NCBI GenBank assembly: GCA_964637725.1
Contig: CAZWXH010000107.1
Span: 1-6,210, forward strand
Direction of reading: 5' to 3'
Source of the DNA: CAZWXH01 sp964637725
Lineage (GTDB): Bacteria > Bacillota_I > Bacilli_A > Erysipelotrichales > Coprobacillaceae
DNA length: 6,210 bases
Shown here: positions 5,746 through 6,210 of the stretch, piece by piece
How the letters are laid out: every line of letters begins with the position of its first letter
Position numbering within the stretch: the first letter of the stretch is position 1
Translations under genes and position numbers: made by a program
Notes under the pieces: generated by a model
Seen by the model: only the letters and a program-made list of their open reading frames with translations
What the model was told of the DNA's origin: nothing
The model's database searches: none

Positions 5746-6210
5746 ATGCTTGGCATAGAGAAGGTTATTTATATCTATATTTTTGTTTGTGTTTCTGTTA
5801 TTGTTTTTAATATTATCTACGTAATTCTTATAAAACAAGGAAAGAAGAAAGACAAGGAAAGAGCCTTGTGGATAAGGAGTGTTTTAAGTGATGAGTTAGC
5901 AGAAAGTCAAAATAAAAAACTCTTTAAAAACATGGAAAATATTGATTTCTTCAATGTATTTATAAATATTTTCAATGAATTTGATGAAGACATAAGAAAT
6001 CAATATGTTAAAGAACATGCCAAAGCATTATGCCAGTTATCAAAATCGTATAGATCAAAAGATGAAATCACGCAAGCATGTTTTGCTTATAATATTGGAA
6101 GAATGAAGTTGTGTGATTATATGGATGATGACTTATTAGAATTACTAATGTCTTTAATTACTTCCCAGTATCCTTTTTGTAGAGAAAATGCTTTACAGGC
6201 TTTTTATAAT
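5746..6210 (+). CDS. Single-pass membrane protein with HEAT-like helical repeats (3' end cut by window edge)
   Basis: An open frame of 155 codons runs to the window edge without a stop. It begins MLGIEKVIYIYIFVCVSVIV: a membrane segment at about residues 6-29, then a basic stretch (KQGKKKDKER, 31-40) that suggests a cytoplasmic body by the positive-inside rule. The rest is almost all amphipathic helix (for example NIDFFNVFINIFNEFDEDIR, LLELLMSLITSQYPFCRENALQAFYN). The phrase 'PFCRENALQAFYN' is typical of HEAT-repeat helices, so a scaffold or docking role is likely, not an enzyme. The start is clear: AAGGGGGTG (5731-5739) precedes the ATG by 6 bases and overlaps the previous stop, and the GTG at 5737 is followed at once by TAA. 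It is the fifth gene of the operon, 14 bases after the hydrolase-like gene. I do not recognise a named family with confidence. Confidence 0.75.
   Translation, partial: MLGIEKVIYIYIFVCVSVIVFNIIYVILIKQGKKKDKERALWIRSVLSDELAESQNKKLFKNMENIDFFNVFINIFNEFDEDIRNQYVKEHAKALCQLSKSYRSKDEITQACFAYNIGRMKLCDYMDDDLLELLMSLITSQYPFCRENALQAFYN

Overview
The window looks like a chromosomal segment of a low-G+C Gram-positive bacterium (Bacillota). The coding sequence is strongly AT-rich. Shine-Dalgarno sites are purine-rich (AAGGGGG, GGGGAGAG, AGGAGA), promoters are textbook sigma-A type, and there is an ECF-type vitamin transporter component with a NiaR-like operator. TGG codons are present and every complete gene ends in TAA or TAG, so there is no sign of a Mycoplasma-type code. 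A genus cannot be named from this sequence alone; Erysipelotrichia, Clostridia or Lactobacillales-like lineages would all fit.

Layout: positions 1-586 (minus strand) hold most of an ECF transporter S component, best read as the niacin-specific subunit NiaX, running off the left edge. The 224-base gap at 587-810 is a divergent control region. It has a strong leftward promoter with a 20-bp NiaR-like palindrome at its start site, and a strong rightward promoter (TTGAAA-17-TATAAT) with a 9-bp-phased ACCGT repeat in its spacer. From 811 to the right edge five genes lie head-to-tail with gaps of only 1-14 bases, almost certainly one operon that continues past the window.

The operon encodes a VTC-type polyphosphate polymerase-like domain (cytosolic), a DUF4956 polytopic membrane protein, a membrane-anchored CotH-family protein kinase-like protein, a membrane-anchored TIM-barrel glycoside-hydrolase-like protein with a C-terminal beta-rich binding-type domain, and the start of a single-pass membrane protein with a helical-repeat (HEAT-like) body. 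The VTC/DUF4956/CotH combination recurs in Bacillota. Together with the extracytoplasmic sugar-hydrolase protein it suggests a cell-envelope system that makes, exports or modifies a phosphate-containing or polysaccharide polymer. That joint function is inference; no product or substrate can be read from the sequence. This operon is the part of the window most likely to represent an incompletely described system.

No tRNA, rRNA, CRISPR array, insertion sequence or rho-independent terminator was recognised. All substantial stretches are accounted for by genes or by the divergent control region.
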